From assembly GCA_965140405.1 (NCBI GenBank), contig OZ223208.1:1364001-1428000 (forward strand): 64,000 nt of DNA, given 5' to 3'. This document shows positions 46,513-54,965 of this stretch, piece by piece. Positions within the stretch are counted from its first letter, which is position 1. Each line of letters starts with the position of its first letter. Made by a program: the position numbers and the translations under genes. The DNA is from G963556115 sp963666605 (lineage in GTDB: Bacteria; Planctomycetota; SZUA-567). The notes beneath the pieces are model-generated. The model was not told where the DNA came from. It saw nothing but the letters and a program-made list of their open reading frames with translations, and ran no database searches.

Positions 46513-48303
46513 TCAATTTGAAAGTTCTTCTATCTTTTCGTGAAGCTCCAACCACTCTTCCTCCGCGATATCCTTTTGATCTTGAACTTTTTGTATTTCT
46601 GCTCCAAAGTTTGCAGCTTCTTGCCAATCCTCTATCTTGTGAAGCTTATTTGTCATCTCTACAAGTTTTTTATCAAACTTCTCTATCTGACGCTCAATAG
46701 TGTTTATACGCTTCTCTGCTTCAAAACGTTCACGACCTAATTTCTTGGTATTCTTTACTTCCTTACTCACATTTGTCGTATTGTCATTTACTATATCGGG
46801 GCTACCTGCATTTGTCAGGTCTGTCTCAGACTCCAAGCGTTCTAGGTAAAGATCATAACCACCATTATACCTCCGTAACTGCCCATTATTTACCTCTAAT
46901 ACAGCCGTAGCGACTTTCTCTGTAAAACTTCTTTGGTGGCTAACAAATAAGACTGTACCTTTGTACTCATTTAAAGCTATTGCAAGTGCATCTGAGGTCT
47001 CAACGTCTAGGTGGTTTGACGGTTCATCCAAAACTAATACATTAGCTCCTGATAAGAACAGAGACGCCAGAGAAAGTCTAGCACGTTCACCACCGCTAAG
47101 TACCTCTATACGTTTATTTACATCATCGCCAGTAAAGAGAAATCCAGCTGCAATATCAAGAACACGCTTGTCTGTCTCTTTGCCTTTTGCTTGTAATAAT
47201 AAATACTCGCGAATCGAAAGATTACTAGGAAGATCTGAGTATACATGCTGAGCATAAACACCAAATGTTATACCGTGCCCCCATTTAATATCACCTCCCA
47301 ACTTGGGTATTGCATTGGTAATAGTCTTAATGAATGTTGTCTTACCTTGACCATTATCTCCACATACTGCTATCTTTTCGCCAGGTTCTATCTCTAGGTT
47401 AATCTTGCTAGCTATCTTGAGATCATCATACCCTATCACAAGATCACTACACTCAAAGACTGTCTTACGTTGTTCATCGATAATTGGCAGGCGTATACGA
47501 GCTAAGGCTTCATGGGACTCTATCTCTGCAAGATCGATACGCTCGAGCTGTTTCTGCTTACTACGAGCTTGAGAAGCAGTATTAGCACCTGCTTTATTCT
47601 TACTTATAAATGTCTTAAGTTGACGAATCTTTGCAGCTTTTGCGACATTTGCACGTTTATCATGCTCTATTTGCTCAGCTCTTTTCTCTAAAAATTCATT
47701 CACTCTACATGGAATGCTGATTAACCTTCCCTGACTTAGCTCAATAGTATGAATACATGTTGATTCCAAAAAAGCTCTATCGTGAGAAATTATCAATGCC
47801 CCGCCTTTGAAGCTCTTCAAAAAACTTTCAAGCAGTAGCTGTGTACGTAAATCAAGGAAGTTAGTAGGTTCATCCAAAATCAAAAAATTGGGCTCATGCA
47901 GCATTAGAGCTGCAAGCTTTAGCCTTGTACGCCATCCACCTGATAATTCACTGATCTCTGTTTCCAAAGTAGCTGGACCTATCAAGAATTTATTAGCTGT
48001 TTGTGAGCACTTCCAATCAGGCATCTCTGAATCACGCATTAAAAATTCCAATGCTGTCTCATGTTCTAAAAAACCTTCATGCTGCTTCAAATATCCCAAT
48101 CTTAATGAGCTTTGATGATATACTTCACCATAATCCGCATGCTCTTCACCAGCAATCAGACGACATAGTGTTGACTTACCAGTTCCATTTCGACCGATAA
48201 ACCCAATAATCTTATCATCTGTAAATGAAAAGTTTACTTTGTCTAAAAGGGTTTTACCTCCTAGTGTTAGCTCAAGCTCTCTTAATTCTAATAGTAGACC
48301 CAT
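46513..48303 (-). CDS. ABC-F family ATPase
   Basis: 596 residues. Two ABC ATPase domains without membrane segments: first Walker A IGRNGTGKST with signature LSGGWRTRLKLA and LILDEPTNFLD; second CGDNGQGKTT with LSGGERARLSLA and LVLDEPSNHLD. Between them is the P-site-tRNA-interaction linker, rich in Arg/Lys, and a C-terminal coiled coil (RFEAEKRINTIERQIEKFDKK...). ABC-F proteins act on ribosomes; overall shape resembles Uup/YheS-type. AAGGGA ribosome site. Stop is TGA, one of few in the window. Confidence 0.93.
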   Translation of the reverse strand: MGLLLELRELELTLGGKTLLDKVNFSFTDDKIIGFIGRNGTGKSTLCRLIAGEEHADYGEVYHQSSLRLGYLKQHEGFLEHETALEFLMRDSEMPDWKCSQTANKFLIGPATLETEISELSGGWRTRLKLAALMLHEPNFLILDEPTNFLDLRTQLLLESFLKSFKGGALIISHDRAFLESTCIHTIELSQGRLISIPCRVNEFLEKRAEQIEHDKRANVAKAAKIRQLKTFISKNKAGANTASQARSKQKQLERIDLAEIESHEALARIRLPIIDEQRKTVFECSDLVIGYDDLKIASKINLEIEPGEKIAVCGDNGQGKTTFIKTITNAIPKLGGDIKWGHGITFGVYAQHVYSDLPSNLSIREYLLLQAKGKETDKRVLDIAAGFLFTGDDVNKRIEVLSGGERARLSLASLFLSGANVLVLDEPSNHLDVETSDALAIALNEYKGTVLFVSHQRSFTEKVATAVLEVNNGQLRRYNGGYDLYLERLESETDLTNAGSPDIVNDNTTNVSKEVKNTKKLGRERFEAEKRINTIERQIEKFDKKLVEMTNKLHKIEDWQEAANFGAEIQKVQDQKDIAEEEWLELHEKIEELSN

Positions 48304-48403
48304 TTATTCCCTTGTTATTTCTATTTAATTCAAATTTTTACTGTAATGTTTTATACTATGATAATTTATTCATTATAAAGTATATCACTATTCTAATAAA
48401 AAT

Positions 48404-48435
48404 AAATGGATACACTAAAAAAAGTGTACCCATTT
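48404..48435 (-). terminator. Terminator after tpiA
   Basis: AAATGG-x-TACAC (48404-48415) pairs with GTGTA-x-CCATTT (48424-48435) with one mismatch; on the minus strand the stem is followed by a T-rich run, 26 bases after the tpiA stop. Confidence 0.75.
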
Positions 48436-48460
48436 ACCAATACTGATTTATTCTAATAGC

Positions 48461-49216
48461 TTATGACTGGAATGTAACAAGCTTTTCGAAAGAGTCAGCA
48501 GCAAGAGCTGCTCCACCAACAAGTGCACCATCTACATCTGGGCAGCTCATTAGTTCTTTAACATTCTCAGGCTTAACTGAACCACCATATTGAATACGTA
48601 GTCCGTCTGCTACTTCTTGAGAGAACATACCTGCGACTACTGAACGGATGTAAGCGTGAACTTCCTGAGCTTGATCTGGAGTAGCAACCTTACCTGTACC
48701 GATAGCCCATACTGGTTCATAAGCAATAACAACATTTTCCATATCTGTTGCACTTAGACCTTCAAGACCACCAAGAGTCTGAGTCTTTACTACATCATTA
48801 GTAGTGCCATTCTCGCGTTGTTCTAGAAGCTCACCAACACAAACAATTGCCTGAAGACCTGCAGCAAGAGCAGCTTTTGTCTTCTTATTTACAGTTTCAT
48901 CTGTTTCATTAAAGAACTGACGACGTTCAGAGTGGCCAATAATAACGAATGAACAACCTGCATCTTTGATCATTGATGGCGCAACTTCACCTGTCCAAGC
49001 ACCAGACTCTTCCCAATAACAATCTTCAGCACCACTCTTGATAATTGTACCTTCACAAGCTTGTGAAAGCGCTGATAGACATGTGAAAGGTGCACCGATA
49101 CCAACTTCAACACCGTCTACTCCAGCAATATTACCCTTTAGCTCTTCAACAAAAGCAACTGCTTCGGCAATAGTCTTATTGAGTTTCCAGTTACCACAGA
49201 TGTAAGGCTTACGCAT
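48461..49216 (-). CDS. tpiA: Triose-phosphate isomerase
   Basis: 251 residues, usual length. Interconverts dihydroxyacetone phosphate and glyceraldehyde-3-phosphate in glycolysis and gluconeogenesis. Substrate Asn/Lys in CGNWKLNKT, catalytic His in IIGHSERRQFF, catalytic Glu in IAYEPVWAIGTGKVATPDQAQE, and the phosphate loops (IQYGGSVKPENV, GALVGGAAL) are intact. It has good ribosome spacing (AGGAGAG). Monocistronic, with a terminator after it. Confidence 0.98.
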   Translation of the reverse strand: MRKPYICGNWKLNKTIAEAVAFVEELKGNIAGVDGVEVGIGAPFTCLSALSQACEGTIIKSGAEDCYWEESGAWTGEVAPSMIKDAGCSFVIIGHSERRQFFNETDETVNKKTKAALAAGLQAIVCVGELLEQRENGTTNDVVKTQTLGGLEGLSATDMENVVIAYEPVWAIGTGKVATPDQAQEVHAYIRSVVAGMFSQEVADGLRIQYGGSVKPENVKELMSCPDVDGALVGGAALAADSFEKLVTFQS

Positions 49217-49370
49217 TTTTCTCTCCTTAATTAAACATAAAATGTATATAAATCACGACTTAAACGAATAAATTTTTAGCGAATTATATTATATGTATAG
49301 CGTAACTAGTTGTCCAGATTCTTTACTTAAAAAATGCTTAAAAAAACTTATTTAAAATAAGGGAAAGTAT

Positions 49371-49398
49371 TTGACATCACTTCTTAAAATCGTATACT
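49371..49398 (+). promoter_or_regulatory. Promoter of tRNA-Tyr
   Basis: TTGACA (49371-49376), 16-base spacer, TATACT (49393-49398); start of transcription would fall about 17 bases before the tRNA. A near-consensus sigma-70 promoter. Confidence 0.8.
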
Positions 49399-49421
49399 GA
49401 TTATTCGCTTAAATACGAGCG

Positions 49422-49506
49422 GGGAGATTCCCGAGTGGCCAAAGGGGACAGACTGTAAATCTGTTGACATCGTCTTCGAAGGTTCAAATCCTTCTCTCCC
49501 CACCAA
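49422..49506 (+). tRNA. tRNA-Tyr (GTA)
   Basis: 85 bases with encoded CCA end. Acceptor arms GGGGAGA and TCTCCCC pair perfectly. Anticodon GTA at 49456-49458 lies in loop CTGTAAA closed by CAGA/TCTG. The long variable arm (TGACATCGTCTTCG region) is the class II type expected for tRNA-Tyr, and GGTTCAAATCC is the T arm. Confidence 0.97.
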
Positions 49507-49511
49507 ATTTA

Positions 49512-49542
49512 ATAACCTCTGACCTACGGTCAGAGGTTATTT
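49512..49542 (+). terminator. Intrinsic terminator of tRNA-Tyr
   Basis: AATAACCTCTGACC (49512-49525) pairs with GGTCAGAGGTTATT (49529-49542), loop TAC, followed by a T-rich run. Ends the tRNA transcript. Confidence 0.85.
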
Positions 49543-49576
49543 TTATTTAATACCACTTATTAGTACTCACTAATTA

Positions 49577-50866
49577 TCAAAATAAACTAGGATTTAAATA
49601 CTTAGGTATACCCATTACAATACTTGGACAGAATGCAATAATCACCAATATCACAATGGCCACCATGAAATATGGCAAAACACCTTTAAATGACTCTTCT
49701 ATCGAAATCTTTGATATTGATCCAGCAATAAGCAGACATAAACCGTAAGGTGGTGTTACAAGCCCTAAAGCTAGCGTCATGACAATAACTAGACCGAGTA
49801 AAACAGGATCTGTTCCTACAGCTAGCGCTGCTGGTAATATTACCGGTACAAATAAAATCATAGCTGGAATTGCATCCATAAATGTACCAACAAATATGAA
49901 GAACAATATAATAATAGCCATAAAGCTTGTTGAACCACCAGGCAGGTTAACAAAGAACTCTGCAGCTTTAGTAGATACATGATAATATCCCAGTAACTCT
50001 CCTAGTGCATTTGCAGTACAAAGAGCAAATAGAGATAAAGAACTCAACTTTAATGTATCCTTTAGTATTTCTGGAATATCTTTAAACTTAATACTCTTGT
50101 AAAAGAACATACCAACAACAAAAGCATAAATACACGCAAATGCAGCAGCCTCTGTAGGGGTATATGCTCCAGTAACAATCCCACCAATTATAATAACTGG
50201 TGTTAATAAAGCAGGTAGACTAACATAAACACGTCGTACAATTTCTTTAAATGGTGTTCTTTTATTTCTAGGAAAACTTTTCTTTTTACTAATATAATAT
50301 ACCACAGCCATCATTGATAATCCAAGAAGTATACCTGGTATTAGCCCTACAAAGAACAGAGCCCCCGTCGAGACATTTGCAATACCTGCATAAACAACCA
50401 TCGTAATACTTGGCGGTATTATACTTCCTAAAGTAGATGATGCCGCAGTAACACCAACAGATGTTCTCTTATCATAGCCATTCTTCTCCATCTGAGGAAT
50501 AAGAACTTTACCTACACCTGCGGTATCCGCCTGCGAAGAACCCGATACTCCCGCGAAGATCATTGATACCAATATGTTCGCATGAGCAAGACCGCCTCGA
50601 ATATGACCTACAATTGCAATACACATATCAATAAGTCTTTGAGAAATTGAACCGTGATTCATTAGATTTGCCGCCAATATAAATAGTGGAACAGCTAAAA
50701 GGACAAATGAATCGAGACCTGTAAACATCTTCATAAATACGACGATACCGCTTAGACCAGGTATCAAAAGAATCCCAATCAATGCTACAATACCAATAAC
50801 GAATGATATAGGAACCCCGATAGTCATAAGCACCAAAAAAATAACAACTAATGAAACTTGAATCAT
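49577..50866 (-). CDS. dctM: TRAP transporter large permease
   Basis: 429 residues, about 12 membrane helices. Large subunit of a tripartite ATP-independent periplasmic transporter, which imports organic acids with Na+. FVLLAVPLFILAANLMNHG, GVSGSSQADTAGVGKVLIPQM and ASSTLGSIIPPSITMVVYAG are DctM signatures; the C-terminal half has LALGLVTPPYGLCLL. It directly follows dctQ with no gap (ATG next to the dctQ stop). Ends in tandem TGA TAA. Confidence 0.95.
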   Translation of the reverse strand: MIQVSLVVIFLVLMTIGVPISFVIGIVALIGILLIPGLSGIVVFMKMFTGLDSFVLLAVPLFILAANLMNHGSISQRLIDMCIAIVGHIRGGLAHANILVSMIFAGVSGSSQADTAGVGKVLIPQMEKNGYDKRTSVGVTAASSTLGSIIPPSITMVVYAGIANVSTGALFFVGLIPGILLGLSMMAVVYYISKKKSFPRNKRTPFKEIVRRVYVSLPALLTPVIIIGGIVTGAYTPTEAAAFACIYAFVVGMFFYKSIKFKDIPEILKDTLKLSSLSLFALCTANALGELLGYYHVSTKAAEFFVNLPGGSTSFMAIIILFFIFVGTFMDAIPAMILFVPVILPAALAVGTDPVLLGLVIVMTLALGLVTPPYGLCLLIAGSISKISIEESFKGVLPYFMVAIVILVIIAFCPSIVMGIPKYLNPSLF

Positions 50867-51352
50867 TTAATTTTCCTCCTTTGATCGCATATTCTTGATG
50901 TGTTCAACAATATGACTCAAACAATAAATGATGCATGCTCCACCTAGTATTGGTACGCATAACCATGTGTAACCCCTCTTCATGTCCGGAATACTAATCC
51001 ATCTGTAATTCCAAAATTTATTAGCTATAATGATACCATAATATAAAATTGCCGAAGAGAAGACCAACATAATAACCGATATAAGAACTCGCATTCCTTC
51101 TTTTGCTTTTCCAGAGAGCTTATCAATAAAGGAAGTAAACGCAAAGTGCTTATTTTCATAAGTCATCACACCAGCTCCCATAAATACCGACCAAATAAAT
51201 GAATAGGTACTTACCTCTCCAGTCCAAACAACTGTAATCCTGGTGTATCTGCAAATAACTTGTATTATAATAGTAATAAAAAATATACTTATACAAATCA
51301 CACCAAGTCCAAGCTGTATTTTTTGAATATATTTTGCCAATTGTTTTAGCAT
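50867..51352 (-). CDS. dctQ: TRAP transporter small permease
   Basis: 161 residues, four membrane helices. Small membrane subunit (DctQ) that joins DctM in TRAP transporters. RYTRITVVWTGEVSTYSFIW and GAGVMTYENKHFAF are typical of the family. Second gene of the dctP-Q-M operon, abutting dctM. Assignment relies on position as well as sequence, because DctQ proteins are weakly conserved. Confidence 0.9.
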   Translation of the reverse strand: MLKQLAKYIQKIQLGLGVICISIFFITIIIQVICRYTRITVVWTGEVSTYSFIWSVFMGAGVMTYENKHFAFTSFIDKLSGKAKEGMRVLISVIMLVFSSAILYYGIIIANKFWNYRWISIPDMKRGYTWLCVPILGGACIIYCLSHIVEHIKNMRSKEEN

Positions 51353-51417
51353 TTATAGTATTCTCCCATTTTATTTACTAAAGAGAATTTTTCTTATAGT
51401 CCCTTCAATATATTAAA

Positions 51418-51447
51418 TTTGAGGCTGGAAACAAATCCAGCCTCAAA
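51418..51447 (-). terminator. Hairpin between dctP and dctQ
   Basis: Perfect 12-bp stem (TTTGAGGCTGGA at 51418-51429 and mate 51436-51447, loop AACAAA) 23 bases after the dctP stop. It may stop part of the transcription or shield the dctP mRNA end, giving more binding protein than permease. Confidence 0.6.
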
Positions 51448-51469
51448 ACAATAAAACTTCTTTTCAATA

Positions 51470-52459
51470 CTATTTTCTAGTAAGATCCAACAACTCAACC
51501 ATATCATTTTCACTGGCATATTCATCTTGAATTGGAATTGCAATAGCTTTGAAAGCTGCAACATCTACTTCATTTATCTCACCACCATCAGCTAAAATCT
51601 TCTTCTCTGAATCTTTTAGCATCTTATAAGTTACTTCTCTTTCCGTATCTACTGATGCCTTTACAGCTGCAAGAATCCACTCTTTTTGTTGATCAGTATA
51701 TGAATCAAATTTGTTGCCATTCATAAGAAGTAGTCTTGTAGTATAATCATGACCTGTCAAAGAAGTATACTTACCATTTGCTGTTTTATGGTGTTCTTTA
51801 AGGCTCATGTTTGTCATATCATTCTCTGCAGCATCAGCAGTACCAGTATTTAGTGCTTGGTATAATTCTTGCCATCCAACTGTAATTGGATTGGCTCCTA
51901 CACCCTGCCAAAACTTTTGCTGTACAGGTGAACCCTGTGCTCTTATACTAAGACCTTCTGCGTCTTTTGGCTCTACAATAGGTTTCTTACCATAATAATT
52001 TCTTACACCCGCTGAGTAGTACCCTACTACCTTGAATTCATTACCAGTTTTGTCAATGATGATTTCTTTCATTTTATTACCAAAATCACCATCGATAGTC
52101 TTTTCCCAGTGATCAAAATTGTTGAATAAGTATGGCAGTGAAAGTAAGTCAAATTCTCTAACACCTGTACCTGCCATAAACCCTGGAGAAGCTACAACCA
52201 TATCTACTGAATCTGTAGTCAACTTCATAGCTAATTCATTTTCATTTGTACCCAAAGTACCTGGGAATACTTCCGCAACCATTGTCCCGCCAGAGAGTTT
52301 TTCCAACTCATTTGCGAACTTTTGCATACCAATTTGATATGGGTTTTCTAATGATGTCTGATTATGAGCCACCCTAAGGGTAATTACATCATCTGCTGCG
52401 TTGCTTACTACCCCTGTAGTTAATAGTAATAATAATGCTAGTGACAAATATTTTTTCAT
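51470..52459 (-). CDS. dctP: TRAP transporter solute-binding protein
   Basis: 329 residues with a Sec signal peptide (SLALLLLLTTGVVSNAA). Periplasmic receptor of the DctP family. TLRVAHNQTSLENPYQIGMQKFANELEKLSGG opens the fold; the conserved Arg of the ligand site is in LSIRAQGSPVQQ, followed by GWQELYQALNTGTADAAEN. Substrate is probably a carboxylate; which one is not visible. TAGGAGAAATAAC ribosome site. First gene of dctPQM. Confidence 0.95.
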   Translation of the reverse strand: MKKYLSLALLLLLTTGVVSNAADDVITLRVAHNQTSLENPYQIGMQKFANELEKLSGGTMVAEVFPGTLGTNENELAMKLTTDSVDMVVASPGFMAGTGVREFDLLSLPYLFNNFDHWEKTIDGDFGNKMKEIIIDKTGNEFKVVGYYSAGVRNYYGKKPIVEPKDAEGLSIRAQGSPVQQKFWQGVGANPITVGWQELYQALNTGTADAAENDMTNMSLKEHHKTANGKYTSLTGHDYTTRLLLMNGNKFDSYTDQQKEWILAAVKASVDTEREVTYKMLKDSEKKILADGGEINEVDVAAFKAIAIPIQDEYASENDMVELLDLTRK

Positions 52460-52498
52460 GTTATTTCTCCTAATTCAATCCTTCCAAATTACATATAA

Positions 52499-52522
52499 AC
52501 TTTTTATTACATAATAAAAAGT
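52499..52522. promoter_or_regulatory. Inverted repeat in dctP leader
   Basis: ACTTTTTATTA (52499-52509) and TAATAAAAAGT (52512-52522) form an 11-bp repeat with a two-base centre, 40 bases before the dctP start. Possible operator. Confidence 0.35.
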
Positions 52523-53134
52523 AAAAATCAATATTGCCTAAATATTCTCCCAAATATCCTTAATTACTTATACCTACTCTATAGATTCTCTTTTCATATA
52601 TTTAAAATAATTGATGTTAAACATCAAAAGTATTACCGTAATTATATTAAATGTTATTCAAAGCTCAAATACTTTTCAGTTTAAGCAGTCATTCCATACA
52701 TATCCTTGTCCTCTATTAGTAATAATAACATATATGAATTCAACATGGTAAATACCAAAATTCTTAACCTAATTATTATAATATGATTTTCCTAACAAAA
52801 CTAAAATCACATCAACAGTAATAATCTTATCTATTTTCAAAACAAAGATATGTTGATATTATAAATTAATAATTTCAAAACACAACGTATTAAGTATTTA
52901 TTTGTCTGATTAATGTATAATTAATAAAGTACTATTGTCAAAAAGTTAAATCAACTCATATATTAATAAGAAATTAAATAATCAAAAGCAAAACATTCTT
53001 TACTATGGCATGATAATACTTACACAATCATAAATAACTGCTAATTTCATCTGCGACTCTTATTATCAACAAACTATTATGCTTGAGTAATTCATATTTT
53101 TTTAACAATTCAGTTATTCAAATACTTTCTTTTA

Positions 53135-53160
53135 GCATTAATACAATATTGTATTAATGC
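53135..53160. repeat. Perfect 26-bp palindrome
   Basis: Starts GCATTAATACAAT and reads the same on both strands. Located 470 bases before urtA and 680 before dctP, in gene-free DNA. Could be a dimeric regulator site. Confidence 0.5.
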
Positions 53161-53300
53161 CTCTCTATATGGAATTATTTCTTTTATATTATTAACTATC
53201 GCATTTATATTAATTACGAAATAATTTTTGCTACTATATTTTATTAATCCCTATTACCTGTGCAATTTTCATTGCTTATTATTCCAAAATAAATCTTTTT

Positions 53301-53329
53301 TTGACATTTATATGTGACTAAAATGTAAC
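53301..53329 (+). promoter_or_regulatory. Candidate upstream promoter of urtA
   Basis: TTGACA (53301-53306), 17-base spacer, TGTAAC (53324-53329). It would give a leader of about 300 bases. The -10 box is imperfect, so this is tentative. Confidence 0.35.
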
Positions 53330-53524
53330 TATATTCTTTTTTGTTATATTTTAGTTCTATAATGTACTATATATAACTATATATAGCTGATTTACGGATT
53401 ACCTCGGTGAATTTTGTTTACGTAACAATTAGAACACTATATTCATATACACTAATAAAAATGATATTTAATATTTAAATTAATACAAATAATAAATAAT
53501 TACTAAAAACTATTTTTCTGGTAC

Positions 53525-53553
53525 ACCAATTGATTATCTAATTACGAATTGGT
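53525..53553. promoter_or_regulatory. Inverted repeat near urtA
   Basis: ACCAATT (53525-53531) and AATTGGT (53547-53553), 15 bases apart, about 80 bases before the urtA ATG. Possible regulator site for the urea cluster. Confidence 0.35.
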
Positions 53554-53631
53554 AGAACAAACTATACAGGCCTGTGATTTTGTTCATTATACATTTATGA
53601 TCTATAAAATTATCGTTAGGAGATTATTGCA

Positions 53632-54861
53632 ATGAAGTTCACAAAAATCGTAGTCAAAATCGCTATTGCAGCTGCTATACTATTTGGACTAAACTCAGGC
53701 GCACAAGCAGTAGAGCCAATCAAAGTAGGTGTCCTACACTCACTCACAGGCACTATGGCAATATCAGAAACATCTCTAAAAGACGTAGTAAATATGGCTA
53801 TAGAAGAGATTAATGCTCAAGGTGGTGTACTAGGTCGTCCTCTAGAGGCTGTAATAAAAGACCCTGCATCAAACTGGGACCTATTTGCTGAAAAAGCAAA
53901 AGAACTACTACAAAAAGACAAAGTAGATGTAACTTTCGGATGCTGGACCTCTGTTAGCCGTAAATCAGTTCTACCTGTATTTGAAGCTAATAAAGGACTT
54001 CTCTTCTATCCTGTACAGTATGAAGGTGTTGAACAGAGCCCATACATCTACTACACCGGTGCATGTCCAAACCAACAGCTACTCCCTGCTGCTGATTTCA
54101 TGCTCAGCGAAGACGGTGGTTCAAGAAAAAAATTCTACCTCCTCGGTACTGATTATGTCTTCCCACGTACAGCTAATAAAGTTCTAAAGCTATACCTAAA
54201 GAAACTAGGCGTACCAGATGAAAACATCAAAGAAGTATATACTCCATTCAGCCATGCTGACTACCAAACTATTGTTGCTGATATCAAAAAATTTGCTAAA
54301 AACGGTGATGCATGTGTTCTATCAACAATCAACGGCGATTCAAACGTTCCATTCTACAAAGAATTTGCAAACCAAGGTCTAACTGCTGAAGAATGCCCTA
54401 TCATGGCCTTCTCAGTTGCAGAAGATGAACTACGTGCAATGGAGACTGAGTTCCTCGTTGGCCACCTTGCTGCATGGAACTACTATCAGTCTATTGAAAG
54501 ACCTGAAAATATGAAGTTTGTAAAAGCATTCAAAGATTACTGCGCAAAGCATGGCCTACCAGGTGGTGAAAATCGTGTAACAGATGACCCTATTGAAGCT
54601 GCATACTTTGGCGTATATGCTTGGAAAAAAGCTGTAGAAAAAGCTGGCACTACTGAAGTAGAAGCTGTTAAGGCTGCTCTAAATGGCCTTGAATTTGACG
54701 CACCAGGCTGTGCTAAAGCAATTGATCCTATAAATCACCACACTCTAAAACCTGTTCTTATTGGTGAAATTCAAGCTGATGGTCAGTTCGAAGTTATTTG
54801 GGAGACTGAAGGTCTTGTCAAGCCTGACCCATACTATCTAATTGGCAAACCAACTGAGTAA
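53632..54861 (+). CDS. urtA: Urea ABC transporter, substrate-binding protein
   Basis: 409 residues with a signal peptide (IAIAAAILFGLNSGAQA). Periplasmic receptor of the high-affinity urea importer, HAAT family. IKVGVLHSLTGTMAISETSLKD, FGCWTSVSRKSVLPVFE and LLFYPVQYEGVEQSPYIYYTGACPNQQ are strongly characteristic of UrtA. First gene of urtABCDE. TTAGGAG precedes the ATG. The downstream urease cluster supports urea as ligand. Confidence 0.97.
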   Translation: MKFTKIVVKIAIAAAILFGLNSGAQAVEPIKVGVLHSLTGTMAISETSLKDVVNMAIEEINAQGGVLGRPLEAVIKDPASNWDLFAEKAKELLQKDKVDVTFGCWTSVSRKSVLPVFEANKGLLFYPVQYEGVEQSPYIYYTGACPNQQLLPAADFMLSEDGGSRKKFYLLGTDYVFPRTANKVLKLYLKKLGVPDENIKEVYTPFSHADYQTIVADIKKFAKNGDACVLSTINGDSNVPFYKEFANQGLTAEECPIMAFSVAEDELRAMETEFLVGHLAAWNYYQSIERPENMKFVKAFKDYCAKHGLPGGENRVTDDPIEAAYFGVYAWKKAVEKAGTTEVEAVKAALNGLEFDAPGCAKAIDPINHHTLKPVLIGEIQADGQFEVIWETEGLVKPDPYYLIGKPTE

Positions 54862-54965
54862 AAATTATAACTTAAATAAAACATGATAAACTCTTGTCAC
54901 TTATCTCTTAGCAATCAATAAACACAGAGAGATAAGTGACTATATACTAGAAGGTGAGAAGTATA

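Larger units (their letters stand above)
52460..53631. other. 1.17-kb AT-rich region between dctP and urtA
   Basis: No credible gene on either strand. It contains the dctP leader repeat, a perfect 26-bp palindrome at 53135-53160, a candidate promoter at 53301-53329, an ACCAATT/AATTGGT repeat at 53525-53553, and a short ACAGGCCTGT palindrome at 53566-53575. Divergent genes flank it, so it should hold both sets of regulation. Confidence 0.6.

Noticed and set aside
53530..53570. Sigma-54 promoter before urtA
   Set aside because: No GG-N10-GC core with acceptable flanks was found.
53380..53631. Possible guanidine or nitrogen riboswitch before urtA
   Set aside because: I could not match any known riboswitch consensus; only short repeats are visible.
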